From NCBI GenBank assembly GCA_937877605.1, contig CALFJA010000053.1, forward strand, positions 1 through 59,567: DNA of 59,567 bases, given 5' to 3'. This DNA comes from an uncultured Prevotellaceae bacterium. GTDB taxonomy: Bacteria; Bacteroidota; Bacteroidia; Bacteroidales; Bacteroidaceae. Below are positions 25,446-33,990 of the stretch, piece by piece. Every line of letters starts with the position of its first letter. Within the stretch, counting starts at the first letter, position 1. The notes beneath the pieces are model-generated. The model did no database searches. It saw nothing but the letters and a program-made list of their open reading frames with translations, and was not told the origin of the DNA. The position numbers were made by a program, and so were the translations under genes.

Positions 25446-26693
25446 TTATCCTTGGATGGCTGCTACTCCCGGAAGTACTTTACCCTCGATGGCTTCAATC
25501 AGTGCGCCGCCACCAGTAGAGATGTAGGATACCTGGTCGGCCATACCGAACTTGTTGATGCAAGCCACCGAGTCGCCTCCGCCAATCAGCGAGAAAGCAC
25601 CGTTGGCAGTAGCTTTGGCAATGGCATCGGCAATGGCTTTAGAACCACCGATGAAGTTGTCGAACTCGAATACGCCGGCAGGACCGTTCCAGAGAATGGT
25701 CTTGGCGTTTTCAATGGCCTCGGCAAATGCCTTGCGGGTTTCGGGACCAGCATCCAAACCTTCCCATCCTTCGGGGATGGCGTTGGCAGGACATACCTGT
25801 GTATTGGCATCGTTCGAGAAACTGTCGGCTGCGATGCAGTCAGTGCCCAGTACGAGGTTCACGCCGTTTTCCTTGGCTTTCTTGATAACATCGAGCGCCA
25901 CATCCAGTTTGTCCAATTCAACGATAGAGTTGCCGATTTCTCCGCCCTGTGCCTTGGCAAAGGTATAGGTCATACCACCGCACAGAATCAGGTTGTCAAC
26001 CTTGCCCAGCAGGTTCTCGATGATACCAATCTTGGTCGAAACTTTCGAGCCGCCCATAATGGCGGTGAATGGACGGCGGATGTTGCTCAGGATGTTGTCT
26101 ACAGCGGTAACTTCTTTCTCCATGAGCAGACCCAGCATCTTGTTGCCGGCATCAAAATAGTCGGCAATCACGGCGGTTGAAGCATGCTTGCGATGAGCAG
26201 TGCCGAAGGCATCCATCACATAGCAGTCGGCATACGAGGCCAGTGTCTTGGCAAACGCTTTCTGGCTTTCCTTCAGTGCTTTCTTGGCCTCGTCAAATTC
26301 GGGCGTACCTTTTTCAACGCCTACGGGCTTGCCTTCCTCTTCGGGATAGAAGCGGAGGTTTTCAAGCAGCAACACTTCGCCGGGTTTCAGGGCAGCGGCT
26401 GCCTCCTGTGCCTTGGCGCAGTCGGGTGCAAACTGTACGGGAACGCCTAAAGCAGCACTTACGGCATCGACAATCTGTCCCAGAGAGAATTTCGGATTGA
26501 CCTTTCCCTTGGGCTTCCCCATGTGCGACATGATGATGAGTGCACCGCCTTCGTCCAGAATTTTCTTCAGGGTGGGCAGGGCACCGCGGATACGGGTGTC
26601 GTCCGTGATTTTGCCCTGTTCGTCCAGGGGTACATTAAAGTCAACACGGACAATGGCTTTCTTGCCGGCAAATTTGTAATCGTTAATGTTCAT
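25446..26693 (-). CDS. pgk: Phosphoglycerate kinase
   Basis: This cytosolic glycolytic enzyme transfers phosphate from 1,3-bisphosphoglycerate to ADP. At 415 residues it is full length, with the RVDFNVPLD start, MSHMGKPKG, the substrate-binding AFGTAHRKHAS, GGSKVSTKI and the nucleotide loop GGGDSVAC. A TATATTTG -7 element lies upstream on the minus strand (26743-26736). Single-gene transcription unit. Confidence 0.95.
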   Translation of the reverse strand: MNINDYKFAGKKAIVRVDFNVPLDEQGKITDDTRIRGALPTLKKILDEGGALIIMSHMGKPKGKVNPKFSLGQIVDAVSAALGVPVQFAPDCAKAQEAAAALKPGEVLLLENLRFYPEEEGKPVGVEKGTPEFDEAKKALKESQKAFAKTLASYADCYVMDAFGTAHRKHASTAVIADYFDAGNKMLGLLMEKEVTAVDNILSNIRRPFTAIMGGSKVSTKIGIIENLLGKVDNLILCGGMTYTFAKAQGGEIGNSIVELDKLDVALDVIKKAKENGVNLVLGTDCIAADSFSNDANTQVCPANAIPEGWEGLDAGPETRKAFAEAIENAKTILWNGPAGVFEFDNFIGGSKAIADAIAKATANGAFSLIGGGDSVACINKFGMADQVSYISTGGGALIEAIEGKVLPGVAAIQG

Positions 26694-26780
26694 TGTCTTG
26701 AGTTTTTATTGGTTAATTGTTCACTTTCCAGATTGCAAATATAAACAAAATACGGTAAACGGTATATTTCCCCGTCGTTT

Positions 26781-27425
26781 TTATTTGTCTGTCGCGATGA
26801 TATATTTCAGCCTTACTCGCTTATGGCGTGCCATGTCGGCAGGGTTCGTCCCCATTTCTCCTTGCGGCACTTTCATTCCGTGTCGGGCATAGAGTGCAGT
26901 CCAGTGCTCTGGAACCTGCCCGTCGGCATTGCGGAAGTTCATCGGCTTTGTGCTGAACACGGGGCGTCCCTGCTTGTCTACGAAGGCCAGTTGCACCAGT
27001 TCGCTGCAGTAGATTTCCTCGTTGTCTGCCAGGTAGAGATGGTCGTACGGACGCCCCAGGTATTGCAGGGCATTGGCCACCGACCTCTCTTTGTCCAGCC
27101 GGCCTTTCACTCTTCCCACCACAAAGCGTTCCCCATACTTGAGCAGCGAGTCGAGCGGGGTCACCACCGTACCTCTTTCGTCGGCCTCCACCACCATCGG
27201 TTTGCCGTCCTGGCGGAAGAATACGGCCACATGGTCTATGGCATAGTCCTCCGCTGTGGCGGTCACTTCCGTGATGGCGTTGCCCTTGGGGGCTATGTGG
27301 AAGAGCAAGTCGCCCTCCCTCAGTTGCCCGATGTGCTTCAGCGGTTGCTGGCCGTAGGAACAGGTGAACAGCAGTAGCGAGAGCATCAGGCAAAGGTTTC
27401 GCAGCATGGCAGTACTCGTTTTCAT
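26781..27425 (-). CDS. Secreted YiiX-like permuted NlpC/P60 cysteine peptidase
   Basis: These 214 residues have a signal peptide (ending SYGQQ) and a permuted papain-like fold: LREGDLLFHI, then the His in AIDHVAVFF, and the nucleophile Cys in YCSELVQLAF near residue 140. Such proteins cleave cell-wall peptides or amide bonds in the envelope. The start overlaps the radA stop (ATGA), so it is translated with radA. Confidence 0.8.
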   Translation of the reverse strand: MKTSTAMLRNLCLMLSLLLFTCSYGQQPLKHIGQLREGDLLFHIAPKGNAITEVTATAEDYAIDHVAVFFRQDGKPMVVEADERGTVVTPLDSLLKYGERFVVGRVKGRLDKERSVANALQYLGRPYDHLYLADNEEIYCSELVQLAFVDKQGRPVFSTKPMNFRNADGQVPEHWTALYARHGMKVPQGEMGTNPADMARHKRVRLKYIIATDK

Positions 27426-28819
27426 CCGAACAGGGCACGGAAGGCTTCCTCCACCTTCTTCACGGGGTGCAGTCTGATGTTGTATTTCTTGGAGTCTATT
27501 CCCTGTAGGTTATGCTTGGGCAGCACCATGTCGGTGAACCCCAGCCGCTCGGCCTCGGCAATGCGCTGTTCAATTCGGCTGATGGGGCGCACCTCGCCGC
27601 TGAGTCCCACCTCGCCGGCCATGCACCACCCCGTAGGCAGGGGCGTGTCCACATTGCTCGACAGCACTGCAGCCAGCACGCTGAGGTCCATTGCCAGGTC
27701 GGTGATGCGCAGTCCGCCGGCAATGTTCACGAACACATCCTTCTGTATCAACTTGAATCCCACGCGTTTCTCCAGCACCGCCAGCAGCATGTTCAGCCGC
27801 CGGCTGTCGAAACCGGTGGCACTGCGCTGCGGCGTGCCGTAGGCGGCCGTCGATACCAATGCCTGTGTCTCCACCAGAAAGGGCCTGATGCCCTCGATGG
27901 CGCTGCTGATGGCAATGCCGCTCAGCCCCTCATGGTCTTGCGAGAGCAGCAGTTCGCTGGGATTGCTCACCTGCCGGAGACCGTCCTGCCGCATCTCATA
28001 GATGCCCAGTTCGGCCGTAGAGCCAAAGCGGTTCTTGATAGACCGCAGTATCCTGTACAGGTGATGCTGGTCGCCCTCAAACTGAATCACCGTGTCCACG
28101 ATGTGCTCCAGCACCTTCGGGCCAGCTATCGACCCCTCCTTGTTGATGTGTCCTATCAGGATGATGGGAATGTTCGTCGACTTTGCGAAGCGGAGCAGGG
28201 CAGCGGCGCACTCACGCACCTGGCTGATACTGCCTGGGCTGCTCTCCACCTCCTCGGTGGCAATGGTCTGTATGCTGTCTACGATGATGAGGTCGGGCGT
28301 GGACTCCTCGACATGGCTGAAAATGCTTTCCAGCGATGTCTCACAGAGAATCAGCAGGTCGTCTTCCTCGCCGATTCTTCCGCCGGCCAGCCGTTCGGCA
28401 CGCATCTTCAGTTGGTGGGCACTCTCCTCACCGCTGACATACAGCACACGCATGTCCTTCAGGTGCAGCACCGTCTGCAGGGTCAGCGTGCTCTTTCCGA
28501 TGCCGGGCTCACCGCCCAGTAGCACCAGGGAGCCCTTCACCAGTCCGCCGCCCAGCACGCGGTTCAGTTCCCCGTCGTGCAGGTCGATGCGCGGAACATC
28601 CTTGCTGTTTATCTTGTGTAGGGGGATGGGAGCGTTGTCCGTTGTCTTCTTACTGCGGACATGCTGTGCGGCCGACTTGGCAGCCTGTTGCCCCGTGCTG
28701 TTGGCTACACGGATTTCCTTGAAGGTGTTCCACTGGCCGCAACTCGGACATTTGCCTATCCATCGGCTCGATTCCTGTCCGCAGTTCTCGCAGACATACA
28801 TTACTTTATCTTTGGGCAT
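27422..28819 (-). CDS. radA: DNA repair protein RadA
   Basis: RadA is a RecA-like ATPase promoting branch migration in recombination repair. The 465 residues show a C4 zinc finger at the start (CENCGQ...CPSCGQW), Walker A GGEPGIGKST, the RadA-specific KNRFGS motif and a Lon-protease-like C-domain. Full length. It is first in a two-gene unit with the YiiX-like gene. Confidence 0.95.
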   Translation of the reverse strand: MPKDKVMYVCENCGQESSRWIGKCPSCGQWNTFKEIRVANSTGQQAAKSAAQHVRSKKTTDNAPIPLHKINSKDVPRIDLHDGELNRVLGGGLVKGSLVLLGGEPGIGKSTLTLQTVLHLKDMRVLYVSGEESAHQLKMRAERLAGGRIGEEDDLLILCETSLESIFSHVEESTPDLIIVDSIQTIATEEVESSPGSISQVRECAAALLRFAKSTNIPIILIGHINKEGSIAGPKVLEHIVDTVIQFEGDQHHLYRILRSIKNRFGSTAELGIYEMRQDGLRQVSNPSELLLSQDHEGLSGIAISSAIEGIRPFLVETQALVSTAAYGTPQRSATGFDSRRLNMLLAVLEKRVGFKLIQKDVFVNIAGGLRITDLAMDLSVLAAVLSSNVDTPLPTGWCMAGEVGLSGEVRPISRIEQRIAEAERLGFTDMVLPKHNLQGIDSKKYNIRLHPVKKVEEAFRALFG

Positions 28820-29615
28820 AGGGTATTTGCTAATTTACGGATTTACTAATTTTTTCGGGGATGGCTTCAACTCCACAAAGTTACAAAGAAAAATGGAATA
28901 ATCCCCATTCCGTAGCAGAAACATTGCAAGGCTTTCCCCTCTTGAGCCAAGAGAGGGCAGGGGAGTTATTTATAATGTTTATTGCTTTAAGGAGGACCAA
29001 GGTTGCTGTAATACTACAATGTCATTCGACCATGTCCTTTTAGTACAACAACCCAAAAAGCCAGAGTGGAATTTGGTTTCCGTGACCAATGTCTATATTA
29101 TCACTTACGACATCGCTGCCCGCAGAATCTTTTATCTGTGAGAAGAACTTGTCCTTTCTTTGTCCTCCTTTTGGTTAACTTTTTACTTTTCAAACAACAA
29201 TTATGCTCTATTTTTACTTTTGAGAGTAAAATCTGCTTTATCCGTTACCAACTTGTCGCTTATGCGGTACAGATTGTCCTTTCCCTTTACAGAATCTTTG
29301 TTCCATTCTTTCTTCTCTTCACACTCGGGAGTCGTGTCAGTCTTGTCTTGATGGGGCCGTGCGCTTTGGGGCCGGAGAGGAATCGGATTTTGGAAGAACT
29401 AATCGATGGAGAAAAACCTACCTCTGCATTTACACGATTCAAGAATTTCATGTAACTTTGTAACGAAGCTGTGTATAGCTATGATAAATGGAGTTAATGT
29501 TTTTGTTCACCAATAAGTTGTTAAAAAATCAAGGAGATGTACAACTTTTATGCATAATTTCATAATTAAATTAATTTAACCGACAAGTATAACTTTTATT
29601 AATTCCTCTTGCATT
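28820..29615. other. Gene-poor stretch of 796 bases with possible small minus-strand ORFs
   Basis: No convincing long gene is present; plus-strand frames have atypical Phe/Cys/Leu-rich translations. On the minus strand 29287-29451 opens a 54-codon frame (MKFLNRVNAEVG start), and another minus frame without ATG over about 29217-29420 reads as hydrophilic Lys/Asp/Glu-rich protein ending KSKNRA. They may be remnants of a dispersed element. Confidence 0.4.
29287..29451 (-). CDS. Possible 54-residue small protein or remnant
   Basis: ATG at 29451 to TAA at 29287-29289 gives a basic 54-residue peptide (MKFLNRVNAEVGF..., ending NGTKIL) with many Lys and Arg and no hydrophobic segment. The only support is an open frame with plausible composition in an otherwise empty region; an overlapping second frame is equally protein-like. 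Confidence 0.25.
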   Translation of the reverse strand: MKFLNRVNAEVGFSPSISSSKIRFLSGPKAHGPIKTRLTRLPSVKRRKNGTKIL

Positions 29616-30065
29616 ATGAAAATTAAAATCTCTATTCTTACTTTTTTATGTTGGGCTTTCATGATTCCTTGTTTCGGTCAAAATAAAATGTCTCAGACCG
29701 AGAGAGATTCATTACTCCTTGATATTCAGTATGACCTTCAGACTATTGGGCGAATCTTAAATAGTGAACAGATGAACGAGAATTTCAAATTGTACAAAAC
29801 TCAGAACATGTATAATTTCCTTCGCCTTAACACTTCCACAGGTCAAATAGAACAAGTTCAGTGGTCTTCTGACAGAGACAAAGAGGGCTCAGTTACAATC
29901 AATGCCGAGGACTTATCTTTTATTATAAGCGAGCCGGGAATTTTTGAACTTTATCCTACAGAAAATATATACACATTCCTCCTTCTAGATAAAAGACTTG
30001 GAAGGATGTGGCGTGTCCAATGGGGCTTCAAAGAAGAGTCGCGAGGTATAAAACGAATTCATTAA
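29616..30065 (+). CDS. Secreted protein with two copies of a LY-T-N-Y-FL...VQW motif
   Basis: These 149 residues have a signal peptide (ending CFGQN). The mature part holds two similar units: KLYKTQNMYNFLRLNTSTG...VQW and ELYPTENIYTFLLLDKRLG...VQW, about 55 residues apart. Such repeats occur in small secreted Bacteroidota proteins of unknown role and suggest a beta-rich binding fold. It stands alone; no operon partner is obvious. Confidence 0.7.
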   Translation: MKIKISILTFLCWAFMIPCFGQNKMSQTERDSLLLDIQYDLQTIGRILNSEQMNENFKLYKTQNMYNFLRLNTSTGQIEQVQWSSDRDKEGSVTINAEDLSFIISEPGIFELYPTENIYTFLLLDKRLGRMWRVQWGFKEESRGIKRIH

Positions 30066-30153
30066 CAAAATTCTTATCAAACATCATGATGTTTTTCCCA
30101 ATCTTCTTTAGAGTAATTATTTTTAGCTAAAACTAACACGCTCCATATCCGAT

Positions 30154-30951
30154 ATGCTTGCATTCCTCTCACTAGCCACCTTGGTTGTTCTTATTGCTGT
30201 TATCTTCTATTTAAGTTGGTGCAATTCTCCAAGGCAAAAGGGTAAAAGGGGTGAAGCAAGAGTGCATGACATAATCTTAAAACTGCCTGATGAATATTAT
30301 GTTTTGGATGATGTTGTGCTTCAAACAAATCATGGTACAACACAAATTGACCATATTGTTATATCAAAGTATGGTGTATTTGCCATTGAAACGAAAAACT
30401 ACCGTGGCGACATATATGGAAATGACTATCGCCAAGAATGGAAACAGCTTATAGTTACAGAAGTTACTTATCCTAAGAAATGGTGGAAGACATATACCTA
30501 TGTTACAAAAAATCATTTCTATAATCCAGTGAAACAAGCTATTGGACATGTTTGCAGAATAAAAGAGAACTTGAAGGAATGGCCTTATCTGAAAGTAACT
30601 CCCATTGTTGTCTTTACCGGCGGAGCTGTCTTAAGAAATGTAAAATCTCAACATCATGTGATATATGATTGTGAGTTGTTACCAACCATTCAGTCTTACA
30701 GAACTTCATATCTTACAGATGAAGATGTTGAGATGGTAATAAATCGCCTTTCACAGAAAAATGTCAGAGCATACGTCAATGACAAAACTCATGTAAGTAA
30801 TGTAAATTCTGTGCGGTATGATACAAATAAGAAGAGTTCTTCTGGCATATGTCCGAAATGTGGGGGACAGTTGAAATTGCGGCATGGTAAATATGGTTCT
30901 TTCTATGGTTGCTCCAATTATCCTACTTGCAAGTTTATCGTTCAAAGTTGA
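30154..30951 (+). CDS. Membrane-anchored NERD-domain protein with C4 zinc finger
   Basis: The 265 residues consist of an N-terminal membrane helix (about 3-24), a NERD nuclease-related domain (GKRGEARVHD, IDHIVIS, FAIETKNYRG giving the D and E-x-K of a PD-(D/E)XK-like core) and a C-terminal topoisomerase-type C4 zinc finger (CPKCGG...CSNYPTCKF). It probably processes nucleic acid at the membrane, perhaps in defence or DNA uptake; that is inference. Single gene. Confidence 0.85.
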   Translation: MLAFLSLATLVVLIAVIFYLSWCNSPRQKGKRGEARVHDIILKLPDEYYVLDDVVLQTNHGTTQIDHIVISKYGVFAIETKNYRGDIYGNDYRQEWKQLIVTEVTYPKKWWKTYTYVTKNHFYNPVKQAIGHVCRIKENLKEWPYLKVTPIVVFTGGAVLRNVKSQHHVIYDCELLPTIQSYRTSYLTDEDVEMVINRLSQKNVRAYVNDKTHVSNVNSVRYDTNKKSSSGICPKCGGQLKLRHGKYGSFYGCSNYPTCKFIVQS

Positions 30952-31382
30952 CTTATTGCATAATATTCACTTTTCCCTTGTTCTTACTTCTACGCAACTG
31001 ACTTTTATTTGTCGAATCCTACTTCATACCTTTGCGCTAAGTGATACGATGTATCCTTTGATCATACTTTTCCATTGAGTGGCGTGAGCCTTGTCTTGTC
31101 CGGATGGAGCCGCGTCGCTTCGTCTCTCCTCCGGTACTGTGGCGTGAGCGTGCTTCCCGTTCTGCGGACACTTGCCTCGCAAGTACCCACAGTTTGTCAG
31201 ATGTTTCCCCAGTTCAGAACTCTCCCGGTCTCCTTTAAGGCTTTCAGGAGAGGGGCAAACAACTTGTTTACTCGCCTACTCGTTTCTTTCCTGTGTGCTC
31301 GGCGAGGATCAGAGGCGCTTGTCAGAGCAAGAAAGCGCATAGAAATCCCTTGTCAACTCGTTGATTTACAGTGTGTTGCATT

Positions 31383-31476
31383 TGGGCCTCAAACGGCGGG
31401 CGTTTGGGGCTTAAACGGAGTGCGTTTGGGCGGCAGTTGCAGCGCGTTTGGGGCCAAAACGGAAAATGACACCCAA
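31383..31476. repeat. Dispersed palindromic (REP-like) repeat block, copy 1
   Basis: Three tandem small palindromes of type CAAACG-n5-CGTTTG (the last CGTTT-n7-AAAACG). It matches 50966-51047 over most of its length, including GGAGTGCGTTTGGGCG and GCCAAAACGGAAAA. Confidence 0.75.
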
Positions 31477-31615
31477 CACCGGTCACATTGCTTTACCTCC
31501 TTCGCTGCGCTCGAAACAGCGACCGTTGGTTCCCAAAGGGTGGGGGAGGAATGCAGGATGGTTGCTGCAGAAGGGGCGCCTTGAAGGGGCAAATATCAAA
31601 AAAATTGCAAAAATT

Positions 31616-31647
31616 TTTGTAACTTTCACAGAAAGTCCATACATTTG
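31616..31647 (+). promoter_or_regulatory. Promoter of the ECF sigma factor gene
   Basis: TTTG at 31616-31619 and TACATTTG at 31640-31647 are exactly 20 bases apart. The ATG lies 90 bases further on, leaving an untranslated leader. Confidence 0.65.
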
Positions 31648-31736
31648 CAAGCACTTTTCAACTAAAAAACAGATAATAACATAAAACAGTAAGCCTATCG
31701 GACGACCTTTACTTCGTAACTTTAAACAGTAAGGAA

Positions 31737-32333
31737 ATGATGAATCTCCATGAGATGACCGACGAGCAGTTGGCTATGTCTTATGTAAACGGAAGTAATC
31801 AGGCATTCGATTTGTTATTATCACGCAACCAGCAGAAACTCTTTGCCTACATACTCTTTGTCGTACGCGACAAGGGGCTTGCCGAGGATGTGTTCCAGGA
31901 AACCTTCGTGAAGGCCATCGTGCGCCTGCAGGAGGGCAAGTACCAGCCTACGGGCAAGTTCGGCGCCTGGCTCATGCGCATTGCACACAACATTATCATG
32001 GACTCCTTCCGCAGCCAGCAGTCGAGCAAGCTGGTGGAGGCCGCCAACGGCAACGACCTGTCGAACCTGCAGGGCAGCGAGCAGCTGCAGGGCAGCATCG
32101 AGCACCAGTTTGTCAACGAGCAGGTGATGACCGATGTGCGCCGGCTGATGGAGGCCCTGCCTGCACCACAGCGCGAGGTGGTATACATGCGCTACTACCA
32201 GGACATGTCGTTCAAGGAGATTGCCGAGGCCACTGCCGTGAGCATCAACACCGCACTGGGACGCATGCGCTACGCCATCCTGAACATGCGCCGCATGGCT
32301 AAGAACAACGACATCCAGCTCTCGCTGCAATAA
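31737..32333 (+). CDS. ECF-type sigma-70 family RNA polymerase sigma factor
   Basis: These 198 residues contain sigma region 2 (LLSRNQQKLFAYILFVVRDKGLAEDVFQETFVKA and the DNA-melting FGAWLMRIAHN) and region 4 (LPAPQREVVYMRYYQDMSFKEIAEATAVSINTALGRM). The start is ATG ATG at 31737/31740. No anti-sigma factor, FecR-like gene or TonB receptor adjoins it, and a terminator follows directly, so its control is not visible here. Confidence 0.9.
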   Translation: MMNLHEMTDEQLAMSYVNGSNQAFDLLLSRNQQKLFAYILFVVRDKGLAEDVFQETFVKAIVRLQEGKYQPTGKFGAWLMRIAHNIIMDSFRSQQSSKLVEAANGNDLSNLQGSEQLQGSIEHQFVNEQVMTDVRRLMEALPAPQREVVYMRYYQDMSFKEIAEATAVSINTALGRMRYAILNMRRMAKNNDIQLSLQ

Positions 32334-32379
32334 GAGATACCGCCCAGGCGGGCCGCAGAAGGCAACCCGGACGGCAAAA

Positions 32380-32412
32380 AAGAAAGGCAATCCAAAGCGG
32401 ATTGCCTTTCTT
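32380..32412. terminator. Bidirectional hairpin terminator
   Basis: AAGAAAGGCAATCC pairs perfectly with GGATTGCCTTTCTT around five bases, between the convergent sigma factor gene and rpe. Confidence 0.8.
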
Positions 32413-32421
32413 CTTGTATGG

Positions 32422-33072
32422 TTACAGGCTTTTCAGCAGGTTGATGCGCCCGAGCGGGTCGTCGGCGCCGAAGATGTAGCTGCCGCTGACCAGCACGTCG
32501 GCTCCGGCCTGGACGAGCAGGGGAGCGCTCTTGTCGTCGACGCCGCCGTCGACTTCTATCAGCGCATGGCTGCCCTGTTCGCGGATGAGTGCCTTGAGGC
32601 GTGCCACCTTGTCGACGGAATGGGCAATGAACTTCTGCCCGCCGAAACCGGGATTAACGCTCATGAGAAGCACCATGTCGACATCGCCGACAATGTCGCG
32701 GAGGCACTCCACGGGAGTGGAGGGGTTGAGCGTGACGGCTGCCTGCATGCCGGCGGCACGGATGGCCGACACCACGCGGTGGAGATGCGGGCAGGCTTCG
32801 TAGTGTACATTCATGATACGGGCACCGAGACGGGCGGTACGCTCAATGTAGTTCTCGGGGTGGACGGTCATGAAATGCACATCGAGCGGTTTCCGGCAGG
32901 CCTTGGCAACGGCCTCGAGCACGGGGAAGCCGAAAGAGATGTTGGGCACGAACACTCCGTCCATGACATCCATGTGCAGCCAGTCGGCGGTGCTGCGGTT
33001 GATCATTTCAACCTCGCTGTCAAGGCGCAGGAAGTCGGCCGACAGCAAAGAGGGCGATACAAGTATACTCAT
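32422..33072 (-). CDS. rpe: Ribulose-phosphate 3-epimerase
   Basis: This TIM-barrel enzyme interconverts ribulose-5-phosphate and xylulose-5-phosphate in the pentose phosphate pathway. From ATG 33072 it is 216 residues starting MSILVSPSLLSADF, the family's usual opening; the ATG at 33084 is less typical. It has the metal-binding HMDVMDG and HYEA motifs, MSVNPGFGGQKF and the final EVDGGV and GS phosphate loops. A 40-codon gene lies 15 bases upstream. Confidence 0.95.
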   Translation of the reverse strand: MSILVSPSLLSADFLRLDSEVEMINRSTADWLHMDVMDGVFVPNISFGFPVLEAVAKACRKPLDVHFMTVHPENYIERTARLGARIMNVHYEACPHLHRVVSAIRAAGMQAAVTLNPSTPVECLRDIVGDVDMVLLMSVNPGFGGQKFIAHSVDKVARLKALIREQGSHALIEVDGGVDDKSAPLLVQAGADVLVSGSYIFGADDPLGRINLLKSL

Positions 33073-33087
33073 ACGCGTGTACATTTT

Positions 33088-33210
33088 TTAATTAAGGCAC
33101 ATGGGGTCGACAGTTCCGCCGGACGTCGTGCGATAGGTGTGGGCAAAATGGCGGATGAAATCCAAGGTTTTTTCAGAAGGTTGGAAGTCTTCGGGAGTAA
33201 AATCTATCAT
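33088..33210 (-). CDS. Small conserved-looking 40-residue protein upstream of rpe
   Basis: ATG at 33210 to TAA at 33088-33090 encodes MIDFTPEDFQPSEKTLDFIR then HFAHTYRTTSGGTVDPMCLN. The composition is ordinary for a cytosolic protein, with an amphipathic helix around residues 10-26. I recall similar very short Bacteroidota proteins with an FIRxxAxTYR core and a CLN end, but cannot verify this. It lies 15 bases from rpe on the same strand, so the two are probably co-transcribed. Confidence 0.6.
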   Translation of the reverse strand: MIDFTPEDFQPSEKTLDFIRHFAHTYRTTSGGTVDPMCLN

Positions 33211-33267
33211 AGGCAGTTTGATTTGTGGGCTTGTTCATACTTATAACGCATGTACTATACCTTTTAT

Positions 33268-33299
33268 TTTGCAGACGGATGAAAAAAATATTATCTTTG
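33268..33299 (+). promoter_or_regulatory. Promoter of the TrpF-like gene
   Basis: TTTG at 33268-33271 and TATCTTTG at 33292-33299 are 20 bases apart, and the ATG follows 25 bases later. Confidence 0.65.
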
Positions 33300-33324
33300 T
33301 GGAGTCAAAAAACAAGCCTTCGGA

Positions 33325-33990
33325 ATGAACATCCTCGTAAGTGGCCTGTCGCAGGCGGAGAACATCGGTCAGGTGGTAGGCCTGCCCGTGCAAGTCATCG
33401 GATTCGACTTCCGTGAGTCGAGCCCTCGTTTCGTGTCGCTCATCCACTCCGGCGCCGGTTTCCTTCCCGACTATGCGCAGGCTGCCCACCGTGCTCCCGC
33501 CGACAGCCAGAGGCCCATCGGTACGCTGGGATGCTTCTGCGACGACATGCCGCAGACCATTGTTACCCGCGTGGTGAACCACCGGCTGGACTATGTGCAA
33601 CTGGACGGCGAGGAGTTGCCCGTGATGATTGACAACCTGAAGCGGACGCTTGTTTCCGACATACAGCCTGGCATCAGGGTGGTGAAGTCCTTTGTGCTGC
33701 GCAATGCCGCCGACTTCGCCTTGTGTGATGCCTACCACGGCTGTGCCGACCTGCTGCGCTTCGACCTTTCTGCGTTGCAGTCGCCCGGGCGATTCGACCT
33801 GCTCAGACAATACAGCGGCCCGACACCTTTCATCGTGGCGGGAAGCATCGCACCGGAGGATGCCGCACAGTTGCGCGGTTTCACACACCCGCAATGCTGG
33901 GGAGTGGAACTGAACGAGGGCTTTGAGGACGAACCTGGGCTGAAAAACCTGGAACGCCTGCGCCTTTTCATCGAAAATCTTGGGAATTAG
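33325..33990 (+). CDS. Phosphoribosylanthranilate isomerase-like (TrpF-family) protein lacking the catalytic Cys
   Basis: The 221-residue protein follows the TrpF barrel throughout: AENI...GFDFRESSPRFVS, YVQLDGEE, FDLLRQY, FIVAGSIAPEDAAQL and WGVELNEGFEDEPGLKN. In place of the KICGM opening it has LVSGL, so the catalytic cysteine position is Ser6, and the glycine-rich GGTG phosphate loop is missing (RFDLSALQSPGRFD). No trp genes adjoin it. It may be inactive in tryptophan synthesis or adapted to another sugar phosphate. The gene has its own good promoter, which argues against decay. Confidence 0.75.
   Translation: MNILVSGLSQAENIGQVVGLPVQVIGFDFRESSPRFVSLIHSGAGFLPDYAQAAHRAPADSQRPIGTLGCFCDDMPQTIVTRVVNHRLDYVQLDGEELPVMIDNLKRTLVSDIQPGIRVVKSFVLRNAADFALCDAYHGCADLLRFDLSALQSPGRFDLLRQYSGPTPFIVAGSIAPEDAAQLRGFTHPQCWGVELNEGFEDEPGLKNLERLRLFIENLGN

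Larger units (their letters stand above)
30952..31736. other. Gene-poor stretch of 785 bases with palindromic repeats and a promoter
   Basis: It holds two copies of GTGGCGTGAGC (about 31079 and 31140), a CTCTCC...GGAGAG hairpin near 31221-31256, the palindromic repeat block 31383-31476 and the promoter at 31616-31647. No frame has convincing protein character. Confidence 0.5.

Noticed and set aside
29066..29455. 129-codon plus-strand frame
   Set aside because: The Phe/Leu/Cys-rich translation with no start context looks non-coding, and minus-strand frames over the same bases look more protein-like.
31075..31584. 169-codon plus-strand frame before the ECF sigma factor
   Set aside because: It runs through the palindromic repeat block, has shadow-like composition and no promoter or ribosome site.
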